Origin: Mycobacterium lentiflavum | GTDB taxonomy: Bacteria > Actinomycetota > Actinomycetes > Mycobacteriales > Mycobacteriaceae | NCBI RefSeq assembly: GCF_022374895.2 | Contig: NZ_CP092423.2 | Location: 5,766,001-5,830,000 of the forward strand | Direction: 5' to 3' | DNA length: 64,000 bases | Part shown: positions 48,906 to 57,075 of the stretch, one piece after another | Position numbering within the stretch: the stretch's first letter is position 1 | How the letters are laid out: the number at the start of each line of letters is the position of its first letter | Notes under the pieces: model-generated | Database searches by the model: none | Told to the model about the DNA's origin: nothing | The model's input: the letters and a program-made list of their open reading frames with translations, nothing else | Position numbers and translations under genes: made by a program

Positions 48906-49360
48906 GGCGCAGCGACGCTCGCCCGCGCAAGCCGGCCGAGCCCGGCAGTCGCCCCCAGAGGTATCTCTGAGGGCCATTTGCTGCACCCCTCCCCTCTTGA
49001 GGTGACAAAAATCAGACCAGACAGCAAAGTTGGCTTTCGATAGGTTTTCGCTACCAGTCCGTTGCGAGATATCCGCCCGACACCATCTGGCCGGCTGCGG
49101 CGCTACCCTTCGGCACAGCGCCGAAGGGTCCGGCTACCAGACTAGCTTTCTGCGGATAACCTGTGAGTTTTGTTCGCTTTATGGACACTACCGTCATTTA
49201 GTTGGACGCTCGTCAGGTGTGGATGCAGCGAACCCTTGTGGCGCCACCAGCGAACCCGCCCCCCTTTGCACCTGGTTGCGGACACAAACTCTCGCTACCA
49301 TGGTCAGCAAATACACTTAGGTAACAGTTTCACTTCTACAGCCCAGTGGAGGTCATATCG
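48906..49360. other. 455-bp region upstream of espR
   Basis: No gene is supported. It carries a hairpin at 49105-49129 and the espR leader. Long regulatory upstream regions are typical for espR, which binds its own promoter in M. tuberculosis. A TGGAGGTCATATCG ribosome-binding site fixes the espR start. Confidence 0.5.
49105..49129. terminator. 10-bp hairpin upstream of espR
   Basis: The arms ACCCTTCGGC and GCCGAAGGGT pair perfectly around a 5-nt loop. It is 200 bases after the UPF0016 gene and 231 bases before espR. A transcription stop or protein-binding site is equally possible; there is no T run. Confidence 0.5.
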
Positions 49361-49759
49361 ATGAGCACGACGTTTTCCGCCCGCCTGAACCGCTTGTTCG
49401 ACACGGTGTATCCACCCGGGCGCGGACCGCACACCTCAGCGGAGGTGATCGCGGCACTCAAGGCGGAGGGCATCACGATGTCGGCTCCCTACCTGTCGCA
49501 GCTACGCTCCGGCAATCGCACGAATCCGTCGTCGGCGACGATGGCCGCCCTGGCCAACTTCTTCCGGATCAAGTCGGCTTACTTCACCGACGACGAGTAC
49601 TACGAGAAGCTCGACAAGGAGCTGGTCTGGATGTCCACGATGCGCGACGACGGTGTGCGTCGCATCGCGCAGCGCGCCGTCGGGTTGTCGCCTCAAGCGC
49701 AGCAGGACATCGTGGAGCGCGTCAACGAACTCCGCCGCGCCGAACACCTCGACGCCTAG
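49361..49759 (+). CDS. espR: Nucleoid-associated regulator EspR
   Basis: It is a DNA-binding protein that controls ESX-1 substrate export genes and envelope functions. It has 132 residues, the M. tuberculosis length. The N-terminal helix-turn-helix has GITMSAPYLSQLRSGNRTNPSSATMAALANFF, and a C-terminal dimerisation helix follows. The start is ATG 49361 with TGGAGG upstream; an in-frame ATG five codons earlier was rejected. The ORF ends 120 bases before the Rv3850-type gene. Confidence 0.96.
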   Translation: MSTTFSARLNRLFDTVYPPGRGPHTSAEVIAALKAEGITMSAPYLSQLRSGNRTNPSSATMAALANFFRIKSAYFTDDEYYEKLDKELVWMSTMRDDGVRRIAQRAVGLSPQAQQDIVERVNELRRAEHLDA

Positions 49760-49879
49760 CCGGTTTGCTCGGCGCAGCCCGCCCTGTTGGGTTGCCGCCG
49801 ACCCGTTCCGATTAGGGTTGCTCACGGATCGCGTATACGCGACAGCGATAGTCCACGAGACACCGGGAGGCGGCCGGGA

Positions 49880-50536
49880 ATGGGCCTGTTTCGCAAGCGA
49901 AAGACTCGCGCCACGCGTCGTGCCGAAGCCCGTGCGATCAAGGCCCGCGCCAAGCTGGAAGCCAAGCTCGATGCCAAGAACCAGGTGCGCCGGTTGAAGG
50001 CCGATCGACGGGCGGCCGACAAGGCGCTCAAGGCGCAGATAAAGTCGCAGCGCGACAGCGACCGCGCGGCGTTAAAAGTCGCCGAGACCGAGCTCAAGGC
50101 CGCGCGGGAGGGCAAGGTGCTGTCCCCGACGCGGATCCGCCGGGTGCTGACGGTGTCGCGGCTGCTGGCACCGATCCTGACGCCGGTGATCTACCGCGCG
50201 GCGATGGCCGCCCGCGCGATGATCGACCAGCGTCGCGCGGACCAACTCGGGATTCCTTTGGCGCAGATCGGCCAGTTCTCCGGGCACGGCGCCCAGCTGT
50301 CGGCGCGGATCGCCGGCTCGGAAAAGTCGTTGCGAATGGTGCAGGACAAAAAGCCCAAGGACGCCGAGACCAAGCAGTTCGTGGCCGCCATCTCCGAGCG
50401 GCTCACCGATTTGTCGGCGGCCGTCACCGCCGCGGAGAACATGCCGGCCGCGCGCCGGCGTGCCGCGCACTCGGCGATCTCCTCGCAACTCGACGGCATC
50501 GAAGCAGATCTGATGGCTCGACTCGGACTGACCTGA
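49880..50536 (+). CDS. Coiled-coil protein of unknown function (Rv3850 type)
   Basis: It has 218 residues, the same as I recall for Rv3850. The N-terminal 100 residues are Lys/Arg/Ala-rich, strongly helical (about 33-105), consistent with coiled coil or nucleic-acid binding. The rest is helical with Ala-rich heptads and an amphipathic segment (SRLLAPILTPVIYRAAMAARAM). The start ATG 49880 has GGGAGG upstream. No enzymatic motif was seen. Confidence 0.82.
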   Translation: MGLFRKRKTRATRRAEARAIKARAKLEAKLDAKNQVRRLKADRRAADKALKAQIKSQRDSDRAALKVAETELKAAREGKVLSPTRIRRVLTVSRLLAPILTPVIYRAAMAARAMIDQRRADQLGIPLAQIGQFSGHGAQLSARIAGSEKSLRMVQDKKPKDAETKQFVAAISERLTDLSAAVTAAENMPAARRRAAHSAISSQLDGIEADLMARLGLT

Positions 50537-50551
50537 AAGTAGTGATCTGAC

Positions 50552-51217
50552 ATGCCATTCCGCGACAGGTGGATGTTGCGCGCCCTTTTTGTCTGCTGCA
50601 CTGCCGCCGCGCTTTTCGTCGGCTCCGGGAGCGCCACCGCGTGGGCGCACGTCCATGCCAGCGCCGACAACGCGGTCCGGGGCGCCATGGCGATCGTGAC
50701 CTTTCAGGTACCCAACGAATCCGACAAGGGCGCCGCGACCACGGCGCTGAGCGTCGCGCTTCCCAACGTCGCATCCGTGCGCACCGAAGCCATGCCCGGC
50801 TGGACGGCCAAGCTCGACCGTGACACGGCATCCGGCGTCGTGAAATCGGTGACCTGGACGGCGGCGCCGGGCGGCGGGATCGGCGTCGACCAGTTCGCGC
50901 TGTTCCGGATCTCGGTGAAACTGCCCGACACCGATACCGTCGACTTCCCGGCCACCCAGACCTACGCCGACGGGACGATCGTCAAATGGGATCAGCAACC
51001 GCTGGCCGGTGGCGGTGAGCCCGAGCATCCGGTGCCCACGCTGACCCTGGGTGCCGGGTCGGGCGCCCCGCATGAGCACCACCATTCGGGAACGCCCACC
51101 GATCACGGCGGCGGCTCGCTGTCGGGGGACAACATCGCGCGGGTGTTGGGCGGGGCCGCCCTGGTCGTGGCCGCGCTGGGCATCGCCCTGGTGCTGGTCC
51201 GCCGCCCCAGGACATGA
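50552..51217 (+). CDS. YcnI-like (DUF1775) exported copper-binding protein
   Basis: It has 221 residues. A signal peptide ends at AWA before a mature N-terminal His (HVHASADN), the feature expected of YcnI, where the N-terminal His amine and a Trp bind Cu(II). The DUF1775 domain spans about 33-160. A His-rich linker (PHEHHHSG) and a C-terminal membrane helix follow. Periplasmic copper binding is inferred from family and His pattern. The stop overlaps the next start by four bases (ATGA). The M. tuberculosis gene at this place (Rv3851) is a short membrane protein. Confidence 0.85.
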   Translation: MPFRDRWMLRALFVCCTAAALFVGSGSATAWAHVHASADNAVRGAMAIVTFQVPNESDKGAATTALSVALPNVASVRTEAMPGWTAKLDRDTASGVVKSVTWTAAPGGGIGVDQFALFRISVKLPDTDTVDFPATQTYADGTIVKWDQQPLAGGGEPEHPVPTLTLGAGSGAPHEHHHSGTPTDHGGGSLSGDNIARVLGGAALVVAALGIALVLVRRPRT

Positions 51218-51726
51218 GGCGGCAGGCCCTCGTCGCCTGGGTGGGCCTGCTGCTCGCCGCCTTGCTGTCTACCGCGACGCTGACCGCACCGGTTGCGTCG
51301 GCACACGCCACCCGGGTGTCCGCCGACCCCGCCGACGATGCGGTTCTCGCGACCGGTCCGAGCCGGGTGAGTGCCACCTTCAACGAGCGGTTGCAGACCA
51401 CGTTCGCGGCCATGACCGTCGTCGGACCGGACGGCAATGTTTGGTCCACCGGAAACACCACGGTGCAGGGCGCGATCGTCGGCATCGCGCTGCGTCCCCT
51501 CGGACCGACGGGCACCTACACGGTCAACTACCGGGTGACGTCCGCCGATGGACACGTGGTGTCCGGGTCGTGGTCGTTCCGGCTGACGGTGGCCGGTACC
51601 GGCACGCCGGGACCCCCGGCCGCAACCAGCGACGCCGGCCACAGCGTCCCCGTCTGGCCGTTCGTCGCGGTGGCCGTGGCGATCGTCGGTGCGGGTCTGT
51701 TGCTGACCCTGCGCCGCAAGCCCTGA
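51214..51726 (+). CDS. CopC-domain copper-binding protein, membrane-anchored
   Basis: It has 170 residues. A signal peptide ends at ASA before a mature N-terminal His (HATRVSADP), the classic CopC/YobA copper site. The CopC beta-barrel follows (FNERLQTTFAAM, YRVTSADGHVVSGSWSF with Asp and His ligands), then a C-terminal membrane helix and short basic tail. The start overlaps the YcnI stop by four bases, so the pair is made together. No CopD importer is visible nearby. Confidence 0.88.
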   Translation: MRRQALVAWVGLLLAALLSTATLTAPVASAHATRVSADPADDAVLATGPSRVSATFNERLQTTFAAMTVVGPDGNVWSTGNTTVQGAIVGIALRPLGPTGTYTVNYRVTSADGHVVSGSWSFRLTVAGTGTPGPPAATSDAGHSVPVWPFVAVAVAIVGAGLLLTLRRKP

Positions 51727-51832
51727 CCGACCTGGTCGGCGGGCTGCGATCGCCCGTGCTGGCATGATGGGGTCCGACTAACTTTTGGTGGCGCTAACAG
51801 AGGCCGAGAGAAAGCTGCGAAGGAGCGGCCGC

Positions 51833-52279
51833 ATGGCAGACCCTGAAGACCGACCCAACAGCGAGGCCAACGGCGCAGCGACGCCGCCGGAGAAGACGCC
51901 CCCCGCCAAGGCCGCCAACAAGGCACCCGCGAAGAAAGCACCGGCCAAGAAAGCGCCCGCGAAAAAGGCCGTCGCAAAGAAGGCTCCGGCCAAAAAGGCA
52001 CCCGCGAAAAAGGCGCCCGCCAAGAGCCCCGCACCCACGCCCCCGAAACCGCCAGCGGCGCACCAGGATCCACACCCCGGGAACGAGCCCAATGGTGAAA
52101 TTGCTGCTGCGGCCAAAGATATTGCCGCACAGGCGAAGTCCACTGTGGACGGCGCCAACAACCCGGTATCGGCGAACATTCCACAGTCGGTGCCCGGCTC
52201 GTCGACGTTGCCACTCGTGGTCGCCGTCGCGCTGAGCCTGCTCGCGATCCTGTTGATCCGGCAGCTGCGGCGCCGCTGA
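51833..52279 (+). CDS. hns: H-NS-like membrane-anchored nucleoid protein (Rv3852)
   Basis: It has 148 residues from ATG 51833 (AAGGAG upstream). The N-terminal half carries about eight Lys/Ala/Pro pentad repeats (KKAPA, residues 30-64), which bind DNA like histone tails. A middle acidic/Ala region and one C-terminal membrane helix (about 122-143) anchor it to the membrane. Rv3852 has the same layout and is one base longer than the repeat count differs by species. The stop overlaps the rraA start by one base. Confidence 0.9.
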   Translation: MADPEDRPNSEANGAATPPEKTPPAKAANKAPAKKAPAKKAPAKKAVAKKAPAKKAPAKKAPAKSPAPTPPKPPAAHQDPHPGNEPNGEIAAAAKDIAAQAKSTVDGANNPVSANIPQSVPGSSTLPLVVAVALSLLAILLIRQLRRR

Positions 52280-52758
52280 TGAGCGTGTCCTTCCAGGCGA
52301 CGGCCGACCTCGTCGACCGAATCGGATCCGACGTACGCAGCTGTGATCTTCAGTTCCGCCAGTTCGGCGGCCGCACCGAATTCGCCGGACCGATCCGCAC
52401 CGTGCGCTGCTTCGAGGACAACGCGCTACTGAAATCCGTACTGTCAAAACCGGGTGCGGGCGGGGTGCTGGTGATCGACGGCGCCGGATCGCTGCACAGC
52501 GCGCTGGTCGGAGACTTGATCGCCGAACTCGCCCGCTCCAACGGCTGGGCGGGGCTGATCATCAACGGCGCGGTGCGCGACGCCGCCGCATTGCGCGGCA
52601 TCGACATCGGCATCAAGGCGCTTGGCACCAACCCGCGCAAGAGCGCCAAGAGCGGCGTCGGCGAGCGCGACGTCGAGGTCAGCCTCGGTGGTGTGACGTT
52701 TGTGCCTGGCGAGATCGCCTACAGCGACGACGACGGCATCGTCGTCGTTAGCCCCTAA
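52279..52758 (+). CDS. rraA: RraA-like protein (Rv3853)
   Basis: It has 159 residues. The conserved [20 protein letters not shown] and [19 protein letters not shown] segments, with the G-x-V-R-D motif, mark an RraA-type protein. It is a trimeric regulator of RNase E activity in other bacteria, sometimes misnamed MenG. No methyltransferase motif is present. It overlaps hns by one base and ends with the convergent ethA stop in a shared CTAA. Confidence 0.93.
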   Translation: MSVSFQATADLVDRIGSDVRSCDLQFRQFGGRTEFAGPIRTVRCFEDNALLKSVLSKPGAGGVLVIDGAGSLHSALVGDLIAELARSNGWAGLIINGAVRDAAALRGIDIGIKALGTNPRKSAKSGVGERDVEVSLGGVTFVPGEIAYSDDDGIVVVSP

Positions 52759-54224
52759 ACCGCTACTCGCGCGCGCTTTTTCGCGAATCGCAGGCCCTCG
52801 TCGGCGACCTTGCCGCGGCGGATCGTACGCATGTCGAGCAGATAGTTCTGTTTGAGCCGCCACGGCTCGCGCGATCCCGACTTGGGCAGCAAGTGCACCG
52901 ACCGCAGGAGGTAGCCGGGGCTGAAGTCCATGAACGGCAGTTCGTCCACGTCCTTGCCCGGATGCTGCGGCTCTACGTTGTCAAAGCCGTTGGCGTCCAT
53001 GTAGTTCAGCAAGCGGCAGACGAATTCGGAGACCAGGTCGGCCTTCAGCGTCCAGGACGCGTTCGTGTAGCCGAAGGTGATGGCGAAGTTCGGCACGCCG
53101 GAGAACATCAGGCCCTTGTAGGTCATCAACGACGTCAGGTCGAAGGCCTCGCCGTTGCGGGTGGGCTGCACTCCGCCGAGTAATTGCATGTTCAAACCCG
53201 TTGCGGTGACGATGATGTCGGCCTGCAGTTCCGCCCCGGAAGTGAGCTTGATTCCGTCTTTGGTGAACCGGTCGATGGTGTCGGTCACGACGTCGGCCTT
53301 GCCGTGCCTGATGGCCCGGAAGAAATCGCCGTCCGGAGCCAGGCACAGCCGCTGGTCCCACACGTTGTAGCTCGGTCCGAAGTGCTTCTCGACGTCGTAG
53401 CCCTTCGGCAGGCGCCGCTGCGCCATCGTCATCAGCAGATTGCGCATGTAGGCGGGGCGTTTACGGGCCAGCTGGTACTGAAAGGTGCTGAAGATGATGG
53501 CTTTCCAGCGATTTGCGACGTGCGCCCAGCGCTCCGGCAGCAGCCGGTTGGCCCGCACCGCGAAGGGGTCGACCCCGGGCAGCGAGCCGATGTAGGTCGG
53601 CGAGCGCTGCAGCATCGTCACATGGCCGGAGCCGGAATTCACCAGGGCCGGGATCAGCGTGATCGCGGTCGCGCCGGAGCCGATCACGACGATCTTCTTG
53701 CCCGCGTAGTCGAGGTCCTCGGGCCAGTGCTGCGGATGGACGATGGTGCCGCCGAAGTCTTCGGCGCCCGGGAACGTCGGCGAGTATCCCTCGTCGTAGT
53801 TGTAGTAACCGGTGCAGGCCAACAAGAACGAGCAGGTGATCTCGTGCTGTTTGCCGTCGCTCTCGACGGTCAGGGTCCACTGGTTGTCGGCGTCCGACCA
53901 ATCGGCGGTCACCACCCGGTGGCGGTAGCGGATATGCCGATCGATGCCGTTCTCGACCGCGGCTTCCTTGATGTAGGCCTTGATGTCGGCGCCCTCGGCG
54001 ATCGACTTCGCCGAGCGCCACGGCTTGAACCGGAATCCGAGCGTGAACATGTCCGAGTCGGACCGGATGCCCGGATATTTGAACAGGTCCCAGGTGCCGC
54101 CGAGATCGTCGCGGCGCTCCAGGATGGCATAGCTCTTGGTCGGGCAGCGGTCCTGCAGATGCCAGGCCGCGCTCACGCCGGAGATGCCGGCGCCGACGAT
54201 GACGACGTCCAGGTGCTCAGTCAT
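52755..54224 (-). CDS. ethA: Baeyer-Villiger monooxygenase EthA
   Basis: It is an FAD/NADPH monooxygenase that activates ethionamide in M. tuberculosis. It has 489 residues. The first Rossmann motif is [17 protein letters not shown], the BVMO fingerprint [11 protein letters not shown] is present, and the second Rossmann motif is [11 protein letters not shown]. The natural role is not settled, though a cell-wall ketone substrate has been proposed. The start is ATG 54224; an in-frame ATG three codons earlier was rejected by comparison. It is divergent from ethR across 77 bp. Confidence 0.96.
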   Translation of the reverse strand: MTEHLDVVIVGAGISGVSAAWHLQDRCPTKSYAILERRDDLGGTWDLFKYPGIRSDSDMFTLGFRFKPWRSAKSIAEGADIKAYIKEAAVENGIDRHIRYRHRVVTADWSDADNQWTLTVESDGKQHEITCSFLLACTGYYNYDEGYSPTFPGAEDFGGTIVHPQHWPEDLDYAGKKIVVIGSGATAITLIPALVNSGSGHVTMLQRSPTYIGSLPGVDPFAVRANRLLPERWAHVANRWKAIIFSTFQYQLARKRPAYMRNLLMTMAQRRLPKGYDVEKHFGPSYNVWDQRLCLAPDGDFFRAIRHGKADVVTDTIDRFTKDGIKLTSGAELQADIIVTATGLNMQLLGGVQPTRNGEAFDLTSLMTYKGLMFSGVPNFAITFGYTNASWTLKADLVSEFVCRLLNYMDANGFDNVEPQHPGKDVDELPFMDFSPGYLLRSVHLLPKSGSREPWRLKQNYLLDMRTIRRGKVADEGLRFAKKRARVAV

Positions 54225-54233
54225 GACGGCCAC

Positions 54234-54282
54234 GTTATCAACGCTGCGTCGATCTAGTCAACATACTGTTGAGATCATCAAC
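54234..54282. promoter_or_regulatory. Candidate EthR operator
   Basis: TCAAC occurs at three places (54238-54242, 54258-54262, 54277-54281) and GTTGA once (54268-54272), giving the palindrome TCAAC-ATACT-GTTGA. M. tuberculosis EthR covers about 55 bp in this same gap with similar spaced repeats. Confidence 0.6.
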
Positions 54283-54301
54283 CATGTGTAAAGTAGCGGG
54301 C

Positions 54302-54943
54302 GTGACCACTGCCGGCCAGACTCGCGCCCTGCGCGGCCGCCGCTCGATGCGTCCTTCGGGTGACGACCGTGAGCAGGCAATCCTCGCGACCGCCGAGCGG
54401 CTGCTCGAAGAGCGTTCGCTGGCCGACATTTCGGTCGATGACCTGGCCAAAGGCGCCGGCATCTCGCGTCCGACCTTCTACTTCTATTTCAAGTCGAAGG
54501 AAGCCGTGCTGCTGTCGCTGCTCGAGCCGGTGATCGCGCGAGCCGATTCCGAGTTCGACGGTGCGGTGATGCGGCTTCCGGCCGACCCGCGCCGGGTGTG
54601 GCGCAACGGCATCAAAGCGTTCTTCACGGAATTCAGCACGCATCGTGCCGTCGCCCGGACTGCCACCGAGGCACTGGCCACCAGCGCGGAGCTGCGGACT
54701 GTGTGGTCGGGGTTCATGCAGAAATGGATCGACCAAACGGCGGCGATGATCACCGCCGAGCGCGAACGCGGCGCCGCGCCGGACACCATCCCGGCCGCGG
54801 ACCTGGCGACCTCGCTGAATCAGATGAACGAGCGCACCATGATGGCCGCCTTGTCCGCCGAAACACCCGCGGTGGAAGCCGAGCGCGTAGTAGACACCCT
54901 CACCCACATCTGGGTCAGCGCCATCTACGGCGAATCCGGCTAG
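54302..54943 (+). CDS. ethR: TetR-family repressor EthR
   Basis: It represses ethA. It has 213 residues from GTG 54302. The helix-turn-helix DISVDDLAKGAGISRPTFYFYF is nearly identical to EthR, and the conserved ligand-pocket and C-terminal helices FMQKWIDQTAAMI, LNQMNERTM, HIWVSAIYGES are present. An in-frame upstream start 11 codons earlier was rejected. The gene order ethA-ethR is conserved. Confidence 0.95.
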   Translation: MTTAGQTRALRGRRSMRPSGDDREQAILATAERLLEERSLADISVDDLAKGAGISRPTFYFYFKSKEAVLLSLLEPVIARADSEFDGAVMRLPADPRRVWRNGIKAFFTEFSTHRAVARTATEALATSAELRTVWSGFMQKWIDQTAAMITAERERGAAPDTIPAADLATSLNQMNERTMMAALSAETPAVEAERVVDTLTHIWVSAIYGESG

Positions 54944-54959
54944 CTGTCACAGCCTCGTG

Positions 54960-54973
54960 CGAACATACGTTCG
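54960..54973. promoter_or_regulatory. SOS (LexA) box over the dinB start
   Basis: CGAAC-ATAC-GTTCG is a perfect inverted repeat matching the mycobacterial SOS box core (TCGAAC-N4-GTTCGA); only the outermost bases differ. It ends exactly at the G of the proposed GTG start of the polymerase gene, so LexA bound here would block transcription or initiation. Confidence 0.75.
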
Positions 54974-56166
54974 TGCGGTGTGACGCGTCCATCCTGCACG
55001 CGGACCTGGACTCCTTCTACGCGTCGGTAGAACAGCGTGACGACCCGACGCTGCGCGGTCGCCCGGTGATTGTGGGCGGCGGCGTCGTGCTGGCCGCCAG
55101 CTACGAGGCCAAGGCGTACGGGGTGCGCACCGCGATGGGCGGCCGCCAGGCCATGCGCCTGTGTCCCGACGTCGTCGTGGTGCCGCCGCGCATGTCGGCC
55201 TATTCGCGGGCCAGCGAAGCCGTATTCGAGGTGTTCCGCGACGTGACACCCGTCGTCGAGCCGCTGTCGGTGGACGAGGCGTTCCTCGACGTCGGCGGCC
55301 TGCGCCGGGTCTCGGGCACGCCGGTCGAGATCGCGGAACGGCTGCGGATCGACGTGCGGGACCGGGTCGGCCTGCCCATCACCGTGGGCATTGCCCGCAC
55401 CAAATTCCTGGCCAAGGTCGCCAGCCAGGAGGCCAAGCCGGATGGGCTGCTGCTGGTCGCGCCCGATCGGGAACTGGCGTTCCTGCGGCCATTGCCGGTG
55501 CGCCGATTGTGGGGCGTGGGCGCGGTGACCGCGGACAAGTTGAACGGCTACGGCATCACGACGGTGGCCGATGTTGCCGAGCTCAGCGAGTCGACACTGG
55601 CCGCACTGCTCGGCGGTGCGATGGGCCGCCAACTGTATGCGCTATCGCGCAATCTCGACCGGCGCCGGGTCGACACCGGCGTGCGACGCCAGTCCGTCGG
55701 CGCCCAGCGGGCGTTGGGCCGCGCTGGAAATCGCATGTCGCCCCACGAGGTCGACGCGGTTGTGGTCAACCTGATCGACCGCATCACGGCCCGGATGCGC
55801 GCCGCCGGGCGCACGGGTCGCACCGTGGTGCTGCGGTTGCGGTTCGACGACTTCACCCGGGCGACCCGGTCCCACACCCTGCCGTGGGCGACGTCGTCGA
55901 CGCAGCCAATCCTGGCCGCCGGCCGCCAGCTGGTCGCCTCGGCCGCACCCACGATCGCCCAACGCGGCTTGACGCTGATCGGTTTCGCGGTGTCGGGCAT
56001 CGATCGCAGTGGGGCCCAGCAGTTGATGCTGCCGTTTGAACAGGATTCACACGCGGTCGACGCCGCGGTCGACCAGGTCCGCGACCGCTTCGGCAAATCC
56101 GCTCTCACGCGCGGGGTGTTGATCGGGCGCGATACGGGTATAGAAGTGCCGCGACTACCCGATTGA
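54973..56166 (+). CDS. DinB-type DNA polymerase IV
   Basis: It is a Y-family translesion DNA polymerase with 397 residues from GTG 54973. The catalytic motifs are ILHADLDSFYASVEQRDDP (first Asp), the fingers AASYEAKAYGVRTAMGG, the second acidic site VDEAFLDV, and TVGIARTKFLAKVASQEAKPDG. The thumb and little-finger regions are complete. QQLMLPFE near the C-terminus resembles a beta-clamp-binding motif. The SOS box overlies the start. M. tuberculosis has its DinB genes elsewhere; here one lies directly after ethR. Confidence 0.93.
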   Translation: MRCDASILHADLDSFYASVEQRDDPTLRGRPVIVGGGVVLAASYEAKAYGVRTAMGGRQAMRLCPDVVVVPPRMSAYSRASEAVFEVFRDVTPVVEPLSVDEAFLDVGGLRRVSGTPVEIAERLRIDVRDRVGLPITVGIARTKFLAKVASQEAKPDGLLLVAPDRELAFLRPLPVRRLWGVGAVTADKLNGYGITTVADVAELSESTLAALLGGAMGRQLYALSRNLDRRRVDTGVRRQSVGAQRALGRAGNRMSPHEVDAVVVNLIDRITARMRAAGRTGRTVVLRLRFDDFTRATRSHTLPWATSSTQPILAAGRQLVASAAPTIAQRGLTLIGFAVSGIDRSGAQQLMLPFEQDSHAVDAAVDQVRDRFGKSALTRGVLIGRDTGIEVPRLPD

Positions 56167-56302
56167 CTGGTTTCGACCGCTTCACCAATGTGCTTCTAGC
56201 CCATGCTGTTTCGATGATTAGAGCTTTGTTTGAGTTGACGCGCGCTGCGGGCGGGCCCGGCCGCAGCGCTTGTAAGCTGGCAAAAACCGAGGGGGAAGTG
56301 GA
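56167..56302. other. Gap between dinB and the DUF1275 gene
   Basis: This 136-bp region holds the ribosome-binding site GAGGGGGAAG just before the GTG at 56303. No terminator was identified. Confidence 0.4.
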
Positions 56303-57070
56303 GTGCCTGAACACGTGTCGCCGGACAACGCCCGCGACAGTGGCCTGCCTCGCGAAGGTCTACTGCTCGGCTACAGCGCGGTACTCGCGTTGTCGGCGGG
56401 CTTCGTCAACGCGGTCGCCCTCCTGATATTGGCGTTGCCGGTCGGCAACCTCACCGCGATCACCACCCAACTGGGCATGAACACGGCCAATCCCTGGCTC
56501 TACGAAGGTCACGTGCTGGCCGCGATCCTGTTCGGTTTCCTGGCGGGCGCGACGATGGCCGGGGCGGTACTCGCGCCCACCGACGCCCTGGCCGGACCGC
56601 GCCACGCCGTGGTGTTGTTCGCCGAGGCGGCACTGCTCGTGCTGGCCGCCGCGGGCGTGGAAGAAACTCTCTTCAAGGCGCAGATCGAATCGCTCGGAGT
56701 CGAACTGACCGCGGTCCAGGCGATGTTCGCCGCCACTGCGCTCGGGCTGCAAAATGCGATGACCTCCAGCTTCCGCGGGATGCCGATTCGCACGACGCAC
56801 TTCACCGGGACCGTGACCGACCTCGGGCTGATGCTCGGCCGCGCCCGGGAGGACGGAATCAAGAAGTGGAAGGCCGCGATCCTGGTGACCACGCTGTTGC
56901 TGTTCCTCGGCGGCGGCATCGCCGGGATCGTGTTCGGCTCGCAGCTGGGGGGATACTCTCTACTCTTTCCGGCTGCCACCTGCGCGATCGTGGCCGGTGC
57001 AAATGTGCTGCACGGCCGCAACACCGACGCGGAGCCGGTTCTCGCCGACGCCGAGCCCGCACGGGTCTAG
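56303..57070 (+). CDS. DUF1275 (YoaK-like) membrane protein
   Basis: It has 255 residues and six or seven predicted membrane helices. The DUF1275 pattern is clear: YSAVLALSAGFVNAVALLI at the start, GNLTAITTQLG, and the conserved MTSSFRGMPIRTTHFTGTVTDLG. The function is unknown. The start GTG 56303 has a GGGGG-rich ribosome-binding site. It is absent from this position in M. tuberculosis, so dinB and this gene form a lineage-variable insert between ethR and the PHP gene. Confidence 0.88.
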   Translation: MPEHVSPDNARDSGLPREGLLLGYSAVLALSAGFVNAVALLILALPVGNLTAITTQLGMNTANPWLYEGHVLAAILFGFLAGATMAGAVLAPTDALAGPRHAVVLFAEAALLVLAAAGVEETLFKAQIESLGVELTAVQAMFAATALGLQNAMTSSFRGMPIRTTHFTGTVTDLGLMLGRAREDGIKKWKAAILVTTLLLFLGGGIAGIVFGSQLGGYSLLFPAATCAIVAGANVLHGRNTDAEPVLADAEPARV

Positions 57071-57075
57071 AGGCC

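Noticed and set aside
49030-49320. A 96-aa plus-strand frame upstream of espR
   Set aside because: It spans a hairpin, has unusual residue use and no ribosome-binding site. The region is better read as regulatory.
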